Counted from the first letter of the stretch, positions 16,800-24,725 are shown. The stretch: 39,407 nucleotides of DNA from CAZRZN01 sp964604565 (GCA_964604565.1 CAZRZN010000011.1:1-39407), one strand, 5' to 3'. Notes: a model not told the origin generated them from the sequence alone. Translations and numbers: made by a program.

Positions 16800-16934
16800 A
16801 TGGCTGAACACAAACACGGTAGCATGGACACCACCTCGCAAGAAAAGACCTTTGAGGGGTTCATCAACTTCACGATCCGCACGGTGTTCGTGATCCTGGT
16901 TCTCGTGATCTTCATGGCCATCTTCAACGCCTGA
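16800..16934 (+). CDS. aa3-type cytochrome c oxidase subunit IV (bacterial small subunit)
   Basis: A 44-residue protein: hydrophilic N-terminus MAEHKHGSMDTTSQEKTFEG followed by one membrane helix (about residues 21-43) ending FNA. This is the distinctive pattern of the bacterial aa3-type oxidase subunit IV family known from Rhodobacter and Paracoccus, where it sits against the core oxidase subunits but is not required for catalysis. It begins 126 bp after the MBL gene and ends 13 bp before the lipoprotein gene. Genes for the oxidase core are not in the window, which is usual in these bacteria. Upstream (16705-16722) is a short 9-bp tandem repeat (GCGACATCT/GCGACACCT) of unknown meaning. Confidence 0.88.
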   Translation: MAEHKHGSMDTTSQEKTFEGFINFTIRTVFVILVLVIFMAIFNA

Positions 16935-16947
16935 TCCGGAGACCGGT

Positions 16948-17595
16948 TTGAACGCGGAAATGATGAACAGGCGTCGGGCTCTTGCGGTGCTGGCTGCTTT
17001 CGGGACTCTGGCCGGATGTGGCGGATACAGCATGTCCGGCCCGGATTCGACCCCTGACGCAGTTGCGCGTGCCGCCTACCGCCATGATGGCCCGCCGGAA
17101 ATCGTGCTCTATACAATGATCAACAACCGTTCGGGCGCCGGGGCCCACTCGGCGCTGTTGATCAATGCGCCGTCTCAGCGCGTGATCTTTGATCCGGCTG
17201 GATCCGTCCGGTTTTCGGGCGTGCCGGAAATGGGGGATGTGCTTTACGGCATCACGCCAAAGGTGCGCCGCTACTTTGAAAGCGCGCATGCGCGCAGCAC
17301 CTACCGCGTGCGAATCCAGAGCAAGCCGGTCCCGGCTGACGTGGCTGAACAGGCCATCCGGATCGCGCAATCAAAGGGACCTGTGCCCTCGGCGCTTTGC
17401 TCCAACGCGGCGTCCGATCTGGTGCGCAGCCTGCCCGGCTTCGAAAGCGTCAACAGCAGTTGGCTGCCCAACAGGCTGGCCGACTCCTTTGGCCGCCTTC
17501 CCGGGGTGACGGAACGCGTCCTGCGTGAGAATGATTCGGATGACAAGGATCTTGCCATCGCCGAGCTGCAAGGAACCGCAGCGCCCGCCCGATAG
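16948..17595 (+). CDS. Predicted lipoprotein, possibly permuted papain-like (NlpC/P60-related) fold
   Basis: 215 residues from a TTG start (16948) that has GGAG six nt upstream; ATG 16960 is an alternative with poorer spacing. The N-terminus is a lipoprotein signal, RRRALAVLAAFGTLAGC, with Cys24 as the lipid site. I do not recognise an annotated family. The body has IVLYTMINNRSGAGAHSALL (His67 at the start of a beta-strand) and, 84 residues later, PSALCSNAASDLVRSLPGF (Cys151 at the start of a helix). This His-first, Cys-later order resembles circularly permuted NlpC/P60 proteins (YiiX/LRAT-like), which hydrolyse amide or ester bonds; the assignment is tentative. It lies 13 bp behind the oxidase subunit gene and is likely co-transcribed with it. 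Confidence 0.75.
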   Translation: MNAEMMNRRRALAVLAAFGTLAGCGGYSMSGPDSTPDAVARAAYRHDGPPEIVLYTMINNRSGAGAHSALLINAPSQRVIFDPAGSVRFSGVPEMGDVLYGITPKVRRYFESAHARSTYRVRIQSKPVPADVAEQAIRIAQSKGPVPSALCSNAASDLVRSLPGFESVNSSWLPNRLADSFGRLPGVTERVLRENDSDDKDLAIAELQGTAAPAR

Positions 17596-17624
17596 GACCG
17601 GGCGGCGCCCATGTCGGCAAGGGT

Positions 17625-17942
17625 TCAGGCCGCCCAGACCGCACCGGCAACCATGACCGCGGTCCCGGCGGCCATCGCGCCATACAGGCTTTTCCAGATA
17701 TAGCCGACTGCCAGTGCCGCAATGGCCGCTATCAGTCTCAGAGGATCCGTCTGTCCCTCTGTCGCGGTTGGCCAGACCACCAGCGGTGCGACCAGCGCGG
17801 GCATCACGGTGACGGCCGTGTAGCGCAGATGGCGCAGCAGCCAGTCCGGCATGGCCCGGTCGCCCACCAGCCCGAGGAACAGGAAGCGAAGTCCGAAAGA
17901 GCCCAGTCCCAGCCCGGCGATGACAATCCAGATATCTTTCAT
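17625..17942 (-). CDS. azlD: AzlD-family small membrane protein (branched-chain amino acid export)
   Basis: A 105-residue protein with three or four hydrophobic segments. Family features: a first helix IWIVIAGLGLGSFGLRFLFL containing the conserved arginine, WLLRHLRYTAVTVMPALVAP, and a C-terminal glycine-rich helix. AzlD works with AzlC as a two-part exporter for branched-chain amino acids or analogues; in E. coli the pair is YgaZ/YgaH, exporting valine. Its ATG overlaps the azlC stop by 4 nt. Convergent with the lipoprotein gene (29-bp gap). Substrate is inferred from the family only. Confidence 0.9.
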   Translation of the reverse strand: MKDIWIVIAGLGLGSFGLRFLFLGLVGDRAMPDWLLRHLRYTAVTVMPALVAPLVVWPTATEGQTDPLRLIAAIAALAVGYIWKSLYGAMAAGTAVMVAGAVWAA

Positions 17943-18664
17943 ACGCCCGGTCTCCGATCGGCGCGCAGGCCCGCCCGCCGTTCCATTTCGGCCCCGGTCA
18001 TCATGCCGGCCAGCGCGGCGACGATCAGCCCGAGGTTATAGGGCAGAAAGGCGAACAGCAGCGCCGAGACGCCGGCCACAAGCGCCGCGGCGCGATGTGC
18101 CCCGGTCCGCAAAGCCGGTGCAAAAAGCGCGATGAAGGCAATGGGCAAGACGAAATCCAGACCAAGTTCAGCTGGCACCGCCTCGCCGCCGAGGGCGCCC
18201 AGCAGGGTGCAGACATACCAGAGCGGGCAGATCGCGGTGGTCACCCCCATGAAATAGCCGAATTTCTGTGCGAGGGTCTGATCGGGCCGTGCCTCGAAGT
18301 CGATCAGCGAGGCGGCATAGGTCTGATCTACAAGGAAATACCCCACGACCGCCCGTTTCCAGAACGGCAAGGGGCCAAGGTGCGGCGTGATCGAGGCGGA
18401 ATACATCGCCATGCGCAGGTTGACGGCCAGTGCCGAAACCAGAACCACAAGGGTGGGTGCGTTCTCGGACATCAGTTGCACGGCGGTGAACTGCGCCGCG
18501 CCGGCGATGACCATGAGGGAAAAGACAAAGGTCTCCACGATCGACAGACCGGCCTCGGTGGCGACAACCCCAAAGAGCGTGGCAAAGGGAACCACGACGA
18601 AGATGAAGGGCAGTCCGTCGCGCAGACCCCTCCAATAGCTTGACATCGTGTGCTGACCGTCCAT
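17939..18664 (-). CDS. azlC: AzlC-family permease (branched-chain amino acid export)
   Basis: Large membrane subunit of the AzlCD/YgaZH exporter, 241 residues. The ATG at 18664 is preceded by GGAGGG at good spacing. Motifs: GLRDGLPFIFVVVPFATLFG near the N-terminus, VIAGAAQFTAVQLM and ALAVNLRMAMYSASITPHL (the conserved N-L-R region of the family), and VVGYFLVDQTYA. Several transmembrane helices follow. It diverges from fdhD with only 47 bp between the starts, so the two promoters must overlap or abut. Confidence 0.93.
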   Translation of the reverse strand: MDGQHTMSSYWRGLRDGLPFIFVVVPFATLFGVVATEAGLSIVETFVFSLMVIAGAAQFTAVQLMSENAPTLVVLVSALAVNLRMAMYSASITPHLGPLPFWKRAVVGYFLVDQTYAASLIDFEARPDQTLAQKFGYFMGVTTAICPLWYVCTLLGALGGEAVPAELGLDFVLPIAFIALFAPALRTGAHRAAALVAGVSALLFAFLPYNLGLIVAALAGMMTGAEMERRAGLRADRRPGV

Positions 18665-18711
18665 GACTACACCCTCCGTTCGCCCTTCGCCCTAGCCAAG
18701 CGAGACGTCAT

Positions 18712-19620
18712 ATGCAATCACCCGCAGACATGCCAGATGCCGGACCCTTGTCGGATTACCTGATCGCGCCGAATCCGAAGGCATCCCGCCTGACCCGCGT
18801 CGTCACCGGGACGGATCACACCGGAGCGGAGACGCAGATTCCCGTGGTGGAGGAACGTCCGCTGACGATCTTTCTCAACCGTCAGGAAATCGTGACCGCC
18901 ATGACCATCGGGGATTACCCCGACTATCTCGCCATCGGATTCCTGCGCAATCAGGGAATGCTTGCGGATGATGAACGGATCACCGGCGTCGACTATGATG
19001 AGGAACTGGAAACCGTGGTGGTGCGCACGGCATCGCAGACCACCTACGAAGAGAAGATGCAGAAAAAGACCCGCACTTCGGGCTGTGCGGTGGGAACCGT
19101 GTTCGGCGACATGATGGAGGGGCTGGAACAGGTCCGCCTGCCGCAGACAGAGGTGCGAACCTCTTGGCTTTATGCGTTGGCGCACAGGATCAACACCACG
19201 CCGTCGCTGTATCTGGAGGCCGGTGCGATCCACGGCACGGTGCTGTGTCAGGGTGACCGCCCGCTGGTCTACATGGAGGATGTCGGTCGTCACAACGCGG
19301 TGGACAAGATCGCCGGCTGGATGTTCCGCGAAGGTGTGTCGCCGGATGACAAGATCCTCTATACCACAGGGCGCCTGACCTCCGAGATGGTGATCAAGAC
19401 CGCCCTGATGGGCATTCCGGTGCTTGCCTCCCGGTCGGGGTTCACCGCATGGGGCGTCGAGATTGCCCGGCAGGTCGGGTTGACCTGCATCGGCCGGATG
19501 CGTGGAAAGCGGTTCGTCTGCCTCAGCGGGGCGGATCGTCTGGTGCGTGACGCGGATCCCGCCAGTATCCGGGACGAAGAGGGCAAGCACCGCCGCAAGA
19601 ATGCCGGCACGGGCCTCTGA
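18712..19620 (+). CDS. fdhD: Formate dehydrogenase accessory sulfurtransferase FdhD
   Basis: Transfers sulfur from IscS to the molybdenum (or tungsten) cofactor of formate dehydrogenase. 302 residues. Motifs: EERPLTIFLNRQEIVTAM, DYLAIGFLRNQG, LEAGAIHGT, EDVGRHNAVDK (193-199 region), YTTGRLTSEMVIK and SRSGFTAWGVEIA, all diagnostic. The persulfide loop reads TSGCAVGTV: Cys125 is present but the second cysteine of the E. coli C-x2-C pair is a glycine (Gly128). First gene of a tight four-gene molybdenum-cofactor operon (4-bp gap to mobA). Formate dehydrogenase genes are not adjacent here. Confidence 0.95.
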   Translation: MQSPADMPDAGPLSDYLIAPNPKASRLTRVVTGTDHTGAETQIPVVEERPLTIFLNRQEIVTAMTIGDYPDYLAIGFLRNQGMLADDERITGVDYDEELETVVVRTASQTTYEEKMQKKTRTSGCAVGTVFGDMMEGLEQVRLPQTEVRTSWLYALAHRINTTPSLYLEAGAIHGTVLCQGDRPLVYMEDVGRHNAVDKIAGWMFREGVSPDDKILYTTGRLTSEMVIKTALMGIPVLASRSGFTAWGVEIARQVGLTCIGRMRGKRFVCLSGADRLVRDADPASIRDEEGKHRRKNAGTGL

Positions 19621-19623
19621 ACC

Positions 19624-20253
19624 ATGCAGGCACCTGTCGGAGTCATTCTGGCCGGAGGGCAGGCCACGCGGATGGGCGGTGGCGACAAGGCCCTGCTGCG
19701 CCTTGGCAAAGAGACCCTGCTGACACGGGTGATAGACAGGGTGTCGCCGCAGGTCGCTGCACTTGCGCTGAATGCCAATGGTGATCCGACACGGTTCGCC
19801 GGATACGGTCTGCCGGTTTTGCCGGATTCCATCGCGGGCCAGCCCGGGCCGCTGGCGGGTGTGCTGGCGGGTCTGGACTGGGCGGCGGAGCAGGGGGCTG
19901 ATACGCTGGTAAGCGTGGCCGCCGACACACCATTCTTTCCCTGCGATCTGGTGCCCAGATTGCAGCTTGCCTCCGAAGGGCAGCGTCATCCGCTGGTGCT
20001 GGCGGCGACGCAGGGGGATGCGCAGACCCGGAGCAAGTCGCGCTCCGGCTTGATCCGGCACCCGACCTTCGGCCTCTGGCCGGTGGCGCTGCGCGAGGAT
20101 CTGCGCAGGGCGCTGGAGGATGGGTTGAAAAAGGTCGTGCTCTGGACCGAAGCGCATGGCGGGCGCGAGGCGCTCTTTCCCGCGCAGCCGTTCGATCCAT
20201 TCTTCAACGTGAACACGCCAGAGGATCTGGCGCATGCGGAGGCGCTGTTGTGA
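19624..20253 (+). CDS. mobA: Molybdenum cofactor guanylyltransferase MobA
   Basis: Attaches GMP from GTP to molybdopterin, forming the MGD cofactor used by DMSO-reductase-family enzymes such as formate dehydrogenase. 209 residues, typical. N-terminal nucleotide-binding motif ILAGGQATRMGGGDKALLRLG, then PVLPDSIAGQPGPLAGVLAGL and the metal-binding Asp in VSVAADTPFFPCDL; C-terminal FFNVNTPEDL is also a MobA signature. It starts 3 nt after the fdhD stop and overlaps mobB by 4 nt. Confidence 0.96.
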   Translation: MQAPVGVILAGGQATRMGGGDKALLRLGKETLLTRVIDRVSPQVAALALNANGDPTRFAGYGLPVLPDSIAGQPGPLAGVLAGLDWAAEQGADTLVSVAADTPFFPCDLVPRLQLASEGQRHPLVLAATQGDAQTRSKSRSGLIRHPTFGLWPVALREDLRRALEDGLKKVVLWTEAHGGREALFPAQPFDPFFNVNTPEDLAHAEALL

Positions 20254-20756
20254 AGCTCTACGGTGTGACCGGCTGGAAGAACGCGGGCAAGACCGGCTTG
20301 ATGGAACGTCTGGTGACAGAGATCGTCGCACGCGGTTTCACCGTCAGCACGGTCAAACACGCCCATCATACCTTTGATGTCGATCACCCGGGCAAGGACA
20401 GCCACCGCCATCGCATTGCCGGGGCCTCAGAGGTGATCCTGTCGTCTCGCAAACGGGTTGCGCAGATGACGGAACTGCGGGGCGCGGCGGAACCGGATCT
20501 GGACAGTCTTCTGGCGCGGCTGGCGCCCGTCGATCTGGTGCTGGTCGAAGGCTACAAGCGTGACCGTCACCCAAAGGTCGAAGCGCATCGCGCGGAAACC
20601 GGCAACCGCCTGATCGCGCCCGACGATCCGACCATTCGGGCCGTGGCCAGCGACGTTCCGCTGGACCTTGACCGCCCTGTCTTCGATCTGAACGACACCC
20701 GGGCGATCGCCGATTTCATCCTGTCCCAGGTCGGGTTGGCCATGGCGGCGGAATGA
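20250..20756 (+). CDS. mobB: Molybdopterin-guanine dinucleotide biosynthesis adaptor MobB
   Basis: Small GTP-binding partner of MobA, 168 residues. The GTG at 20250 overlaps the mobA stop (GTGA). Walker A GWKNAGKTGLMERL at residues 8-21, then STVKHAHHTFDVDHPGKDSHRHRIAGA, a strongly conserved MobB stretch, and the LVLVEGYKRDRHPKVEAHR motif. Helps deliver nucleotide or cofactor during MGD synthesis; not strictly required in E. coli. Its stop overlaps the start of the MoeA fusion gene by 4 nt, so all four genes are translationally linked. Confidence 0.95.
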   Translation: MKLYGVTGWKNAGKTGLMERLVTEIVARGFTVSTVKHAHHTFDVDHPGKDSHRHRIAGASEVILSSRKRVAQMTELRGAAEPDLDSLLARLAPVDLVLVEGYKRDRHPKVEAHRAETGNRLIAPDDPTIRAVASDVPLDLDRPVFDLNDTRAIADFILSQVGLAMAAE

Positions 20757-22894
20757 GTGGTTTTGACACCATAGCAATCATCGACTGGTCGGCGGGCAAA
20801 CGGGTCGCCACGCCCCGGGCCGACGCGATCTGGATTGGTGTGACCCGCGACGGCGTGGCGGAAGAGCCCGTCTTCTGCCCCGGCCGCCATGAGGCGGAGG
20901 AGACCATCGCCCACTTGATCGCCACGGAACAGGCGGCGGGCCGGCGGATGCTTATCGGTTTCGACTTTCCGTTTGGCTATCCGGCGGGCTTCGCGCGCAT
21001 CGTGACCGGCCGGGATGACCCCTTTGCCCTCTGGACCTGGCTGGAGGCGCGCATCGAGGACGCCCCGGACGGCAGCAACAACCGCTTTGCCGTCGCGGAG
21101 GAAATCAATGCACTGTTCGACGGCCCCGGGCCGCTTTGGGGCAAACCCTCAAGGACCGACTGGCCCGGCGTGCCCTATCGCAAGCAGGGCATCGCCTTTG
21201 ACGTCCTGCGCGAAAAGCGGGCCTGCGACGTGGCTGCAAAGGCGGCGTCCAGCTGCTTTCAGTTATATTTCCCACCTACCGTGGGCGGGCAGATCCTGAT
21301 GGGGCTGCCGGTTCTGGCGCGGCTGAGACGGCGCTTTCCGTCATTGGCAGTCTGGCCCTTTGAAGCCTGGGATCACGCCCCGCTGGTCCTGGCGGAGATC
21401 TGGCCGGGTCTCGTTCAGCGCGCGGTGGAGACCGCATTGGCGCAGGCAGAGGGAAATCCGATCAAGGACCGCGAACAGGTGCGGCTGCTCTCGCTGGCGC
21501 TGTCGCGTCTGCCGGCAGCGCAACTGGCCGGGATTATGTCCGAACCGCCGGAGGTGGCGCGCCGCGAAGAGGCCTGGATTCTCGGCGCGGGACATCGCGA
21601 CTCGCTGGAGGACGCGGCACATGCCAGCCCCGTGCGCGCGCCGTTGCAACCGCCCCCTCTGCGCAACGATTGTTTCGCCCTTCCCGCGGGGGTGGACTGG
21701 ACACCGGTCGATGAGGCGCTGGACCTCCTGCGGAACCGTCTCTCCCCCGTGGTCCCCGGCGAAAGCGTTCCGCTCATGCAGGCGGCTGGACGCGTCCTGT
21801 CCCGCGATCTCATCGCGCAGCGTGCCAACCCGCCGCTGCCCAATACGGCGGTGGACGGCTACGGCTTCGCTGCGGCAAACATCCCGCACCGGCAGGACAT
21901 CGTCCTTCCGCTGGTGGAAGGACGGGCCGCCGCCGGCGCGCGCTACCGCGGACAGGTGCCTTCGGGACAGGCCGTGCGCGTTCTGACGGGCGCCGCGTTG
22001 CCGGAGGGTGTGGACACGGTCGTCCTTGATGAGGATTGTGTGACCGGCGACGGGCAGGTGGCCTTTCGCGGCCCCGTCAAGCCGGGGGCGAACACGCGCC
22101 GTGCCGGTGAGGACGTCGCAAGGGGCGCTACGATCCTGACGGCGGGACGCATGCTGACACCCGCAGATCTCGCGCTGGCGGCAGCGGTGGGTTTATCCGA
22201 CCTGCCGGTCTTTGCCCAGCTCCGGGTGGGTGTGCTGTCGACCGGTGACGAAGTGGTGTGCCCCGGTGCTTCGGCAGATCCCGGGCAGATCTTCGACGCC
22301 AACCGTCCCATGCTTCTGAGCCTCGTCACGCGCTTCGGCCATCGGGCTGTGGATCTGGGGCATGTGCCCGACGACCGGGCAGCCCTGCGCACCAGGCTGG
22401 ACAGCGCTGAGGCCGACGTTATCCTGACCTCCGGCGGTGCGTCAGCCGGGGACGAGGATCACGTTTCGGCCCTGTTACGGGAAAGCGGGGCCTTGACCGC
22501 ATGGCGGATTGCGCTGAAACCCGGCCGCCCGCTCGCCTTGGGCATCTGGAACGGCGTGCCGATCTTCGGCCTGCCTGGCAACCCGGTGGCGGCCTTTGTC
22601 TGCACTCTTGTCTTCGCCCGCCCGGCGATGCGCCTCATGGCCGGGGCCGATTGGGCAGAGCCGCAGGGCTTCGACGTGCCAGCCGCCTTTTCCAAGAAGA
22701 AGAAACCTGGCCGTCGCGAATATCTGCGCGCGCGCCTGCGCGACGGTCGTGCCGAAGTGTTCAAGTCCGAAGGCTCCGGACGGATATCCGGCCTCAGCTG
22801 GGCCGAAGGCTTGGTCGAACTGGCGGACGAGGCGCAAGAGATCTTGCCAGGCGCACCCGTGCGCTTCATCCCGTTTGGGGCTTTCGGGCTTTGA
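20753..22894 (+). CDS. MoeA-type molybdopterin molybdotransferase with an N-terminal RNase H-like extension
   Basis: 713 residues, far longer than the roughly 400 of ordinary MoeA. Residues about 315-713 are a complete MoeA, which inserts molybdate into adenylylated molybdopterin: PLPNTAVDGYGF (361-372), LTGAALPEGVDTVV, STGDEVV, LTSGGASAGDEDH (558-570), KPGRPLALG and GLPGNPVAAF (606-615). Residues 1-300 form a separate domain opening TIAIIDWSAG with LIGFDFPFGYP near 68-77, VWPFEAWD and PIKDREQV. The spaced acidic residues (Asp11, Asp71, Glu204, Asp239) suggest an RNase H-like fold similar to DUF429; this is inference. The fusion is continuous, with no stop or frame break between the parts. 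Last gene of the fdhD-mobA-mobB operon. Confidence 0.93.
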   Translation: MSGFDTIAIIDWSAGKRVATPRADAIWIGVTRDGVAEEPVFCPGRHEAEETIAHLIATEQAAGRRMLIGFDFPFGYPAGFARIVTGRDDPFALWTWLEARIEDAPDGSNNRFAVAEEINALFDGPGPLWGKPSRTDWPGVPYRKQGIAFDVLREKRACDVAAKAASSCFQLYFPPTVGGQILMGLPVLARLRRRFPSLAVWPFEAWDHAPLVLAEIWPGLVQRAVETALAQAEGNPIKDREQVRLLSLALSRLPAAQLAGIMSEPPEVARREEAWILGAGHRDSLEDAAHASPVRAPLQPPPLRNDCFALPAGVDWTPVDEALDLLRNRLSPVVPGESVPLMQAAGRVLSRDLIAQRANPPLPNTAVDGYGFAAANIPHRQDIVLPLVEGRAAAGARYRGQVPSGQAVRVLTGAALPEGVDTVVLDEDCVTGDGQVAFRGPVKPGANTRRAGEDVARGATILTAGRMLTPADLALAAAVGLSDLPVFAQLRVGVLSTGDEVVCPGASADPGQIFDANRPMLLSLVTRFGHRAVDLGHVPDDRAALRTRLDSAEADVILTSGGASAGDEDHVSALLRESGALTAWRIALKPGRPLALGIWNGVPIFGLPGNPVAAFVCTLVFARPAMRLMAGADWAEPQGFDVPAAFSKKKKPGRREYLRARLRDGRAEVFKSEGSGRISGLSWAEGLVELADEAQEILPGAPVRFIPFGAFGL

Positions 22895-23238
22895 CGTGCC
22901 GTCGCAGGCCGGTTTCCCGGACTGTCCGACAGATTGCAGGATCCGACACATCCACCAAACGCCTAGCATGAAACGCTCCGGTGCCTCGAAGGTGCGCCGG
23001 CCACAACCCGCCAGATTCTGCCCGATCCGAATGTCGGACATTGGCTGGACCTCGGAGACAGTCCTGAGCCTCGCGCGCTTTCTTCTCTCCCCAAATACTC
23101 CGGGGGTGAATGCGCCGCAGGCGCAGAGGGGGCAGCGCCCCCGGTTCTGTGGGGTTGTCCGATCAGGATGGTGTCCCGGAAAGGCTCGGGCCGGTCCGGC
23201 AAAGAGCCGGGGCGTCCGCCGACCTGCGGGCGCAGAAG
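22895..23238. other. 344-bp convergent intergenic region
   Basis: This lies between the plus-strand MoeA fusion gene and a minus-strand membrane-protein gene. No convincing coding frame is seen. It holds three copies of a TCCGACA-type word: direct copies at 22925-22931 and 22942-22948 (17 bp apart) and an inverted copy TGTCGGA at 23032-23038. The first and third lie within 9-nt palindromes (TGTCCGACA, TGTCGGACA). It also holds the palindromic repeat at 23111-23142. No T-run terminator is obvious for either gene. Confidence 0.55.
23111..23142. repeat. Twin palindrome, probable dispersed Rhodobacteraceae intergenic repeat
   Basis: TGCGCC-GCA-GGCGCA (23111-23125) is followed two bases later by GGGGGC-AGC-GCCCCC (23128-23142), both perfect hairpins with 3-nt loops. 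They sit behind a CCCCAAATACTCCGGGGG stretch (23089-23106). I recall very similar strings recurring between genes in Roseobacter genomes, so this is probably one copy of a dispersed element. That is recall, not a search result. It may also serve as a bidirectional transcription barrier between two convergent genes. Confidence 0.6.
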
Positions 23239-24243
23239 TCAGTCAAAGGTGCCCGCGACCCGCCCAAGCAACATGAAGGCCCGCGCCGTTCGTGTCGACG
23301 CGAATGCCGAGATCTCTTCGTCGTTTGCATTGGGTTCGAAACCGGCGAAACTTGTATCGAAGCGGCGCAGGAAATGATGGGCCGCATCGCGAAAGATCGG
23401 ATCCTGTTTCATGCGTCCGGCGGCCAGTGCCAGTGAAGACCGGTCGCGCACACCGCCAAGCGATGCGATGGCCCGGCCGCGTTCGCCCTTGGCAAAGGCG
23501 CGCCATGTCTCTGGGCGCGCCATGTCGGGCCGCAGGTCGTCCATGTAGATCCCGTCCTGGCTGAGCAGGGTCAACACATCCTGAGCGGCCTGTATCAGCT
23601 TGGCCGTGCTTCGATCCTTCAACGCGCGGCGCAGCGCCGCGAAACCCTCGGTGTCGTCGGCGGTTTCGGGAAAATGCAGCGCACGGACATAATCGGGATT
23701 CGACAGGGGCGGCTGCAGATCCTCGGCCGGGGTGCCCAGCGACAAGGTCGCCTGGTGTTCGCCCTCCCCGGTTTCCGTCGCGGGCAGGGCGGTCTGACCG
23801 GGACCGGCCTGGCGGATGCCGCCCAGCATCGCCAGCGTCGCTTCCAGGTTTTTCTGGGCACTGGCGATGTCGTCCAGACGCTTGACCACCTGCGGATGCG
23901 GCGCGGTGCCCTTGCCGCTTTGGGCCTGCTGCACATAGGCCTGCCGGATCGCATCGATGGCGGCCTGCAACCGCGTGCTTTCCGACCGCATCACGCGCGC
24001 GGCGCGGATGGCAAGGGCAGCGACCCAGATCAGCGCGACCGGCATCACGATCACCATGAGCGCGAGCATAAAGCGCATCGCCGCGCCGTCCTCGACCGGG
24101 CTGCGCAAAAAATACCAGCCAGAAAGCACAACCCATAGCACCGTGACGATGGCAGCCGCCACCTCCACGCCGGTGATCCCCTCGCTTTCGCCAAGCGGGT
24201 AGATGCCGGGCAGGGTTGGACGGGCGTCCTTCTGGTCGGTCAT
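23239..24243 (-). CDS. Conserved membrane protein of unknown function, downstream of greA
   Basis: 334 residues, not recognised by name. After about 22 polar residues come two membrane helices (about VAAAIVTVLWVVLSGWYFL, 27-47, and FMLALMVIVMPVALIWVAAL, 58-78). Next is a probable coiled-coil stretch (about 85-145, rich in Gln, Ala and charged residues). The cytoplasmic C-terminal domain of about 150 residues contains NPDYVRALHFPETADDTEGF and a closing AFASTRTARAFMLLGRVAG. It starts 11 bp after the greA stop, so the two are almost certainly co-transcribed. The topology suggests a two-helix anchor with a soluble domain. No enzymatic motif is seen. Confidence 0.85.
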   Translation of the reverse strand: MTDQKDARPTLPGIYPLGESEGITGVEVAAAIVTVLWVVLSGWYFLRSPVEDGAAMRFMLALMVIVMPVALIWVAALAIRAARVMRSESTRLQAAIDAIRQAYVQQAQSGKGTAPHPQVVKRLDDIASAQKNLEATLAMLGGIRQAGPGQTALPATETGEGEHQATLSLGTPAEDLQPPLSNPDYVRALHFPETADDTEGFAALRRALKDRSTAKLIQAAQDVLTLLSQDGIYMDDLRPDMARPETWRAFAKGERGRAIASLGGVRDRSSLALAAGRMKQDPIFRDAAHHFLRRFDTSFAGFEPNANDEEISAFASTRTARAFMLLGRVAGTFD

Positions 24244-24254
24244 TCGGACCTGCC

Positions 24255-24725
24255 TTATTTGTAGGCGATACTCAGGATCTCATAGGACTTGCTGCCGCCG
24301 GGCGTATGGACCTCGACGCTGTCGCCGACATCCTTGCCGATAAGGGCGCGCGCGATCGGGGACTTGATGTTCAGCAGACCTTTTTCGACGCTTGCCTCGT
24401 ATTCGCCGACGATCTGCCAGGTCTTTTCCTCGTCGGTATCCTCGTCGACAACTTCCACCGTCGCGCCGAACTTGACCGATCCGGACAGTTTCTTGGGGTC
24501 GACGACTTCGGCGAGGCCCAGCACGCCTTCGATGTCCTTGATGCGCCCTTCGATAAAGCCCTGTTTTTCGCGGGCCGAGTGGTATTCGGCGTTTTCCTTG
24601 AGGTCGCCCAGTTCGCGCGCCTCCGCGATCGCCTTGATGATGGCGGGGCGTTCCGTGGACTTGAGCTGTTTCAATTCGGTTTCGAGCGCGGTGTAACCCG
24701 CGCGGGTTATCAGAATCTTGTCCAT
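24255..24725 (-). CDS. greA: Transcription elongation factor GreA
   Basis: Binds the secondary channel of RNA polymerase and stimulates cleavage of backtracked transcripts. 156 residues, normal size. The N-terminal coiled coil (about 1-75) has the typical opening ITRAGYTALETELKQLKSTERP and the tip LGDLKENAEYHSAREKQGFIEGRI with the functional acidic residues. The C-terminal FKBP-like domain has VGEYEASVEKGLLNIKSPIARALIGKDVGDSVEV. No strong ribosome site is visible before the ATG. Followed at 11 bp by the conserved membrane protein gene. Confidence 0.97.
   Translation of the reverse strand: MDKILITRAGYTALETELKQLKSTERPAIIKAIAEARELGDLKENAEYHSAREKQGFIEGRIKDIEGVLGLAEVVDPKKLSGSVKFGATVEVVDEDTDEEKTWQIVGEYEASVEKGLLNIKSPIARALIGKDVGDSVEVHTPGGSKSYEILSIAYK

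Noticed and set aside
18718..20331. 537-codon minus-strand frame opposite fdhD and mobA
   Set aside because: Crosses two genuine genes in antisense and has shadow-type composition.
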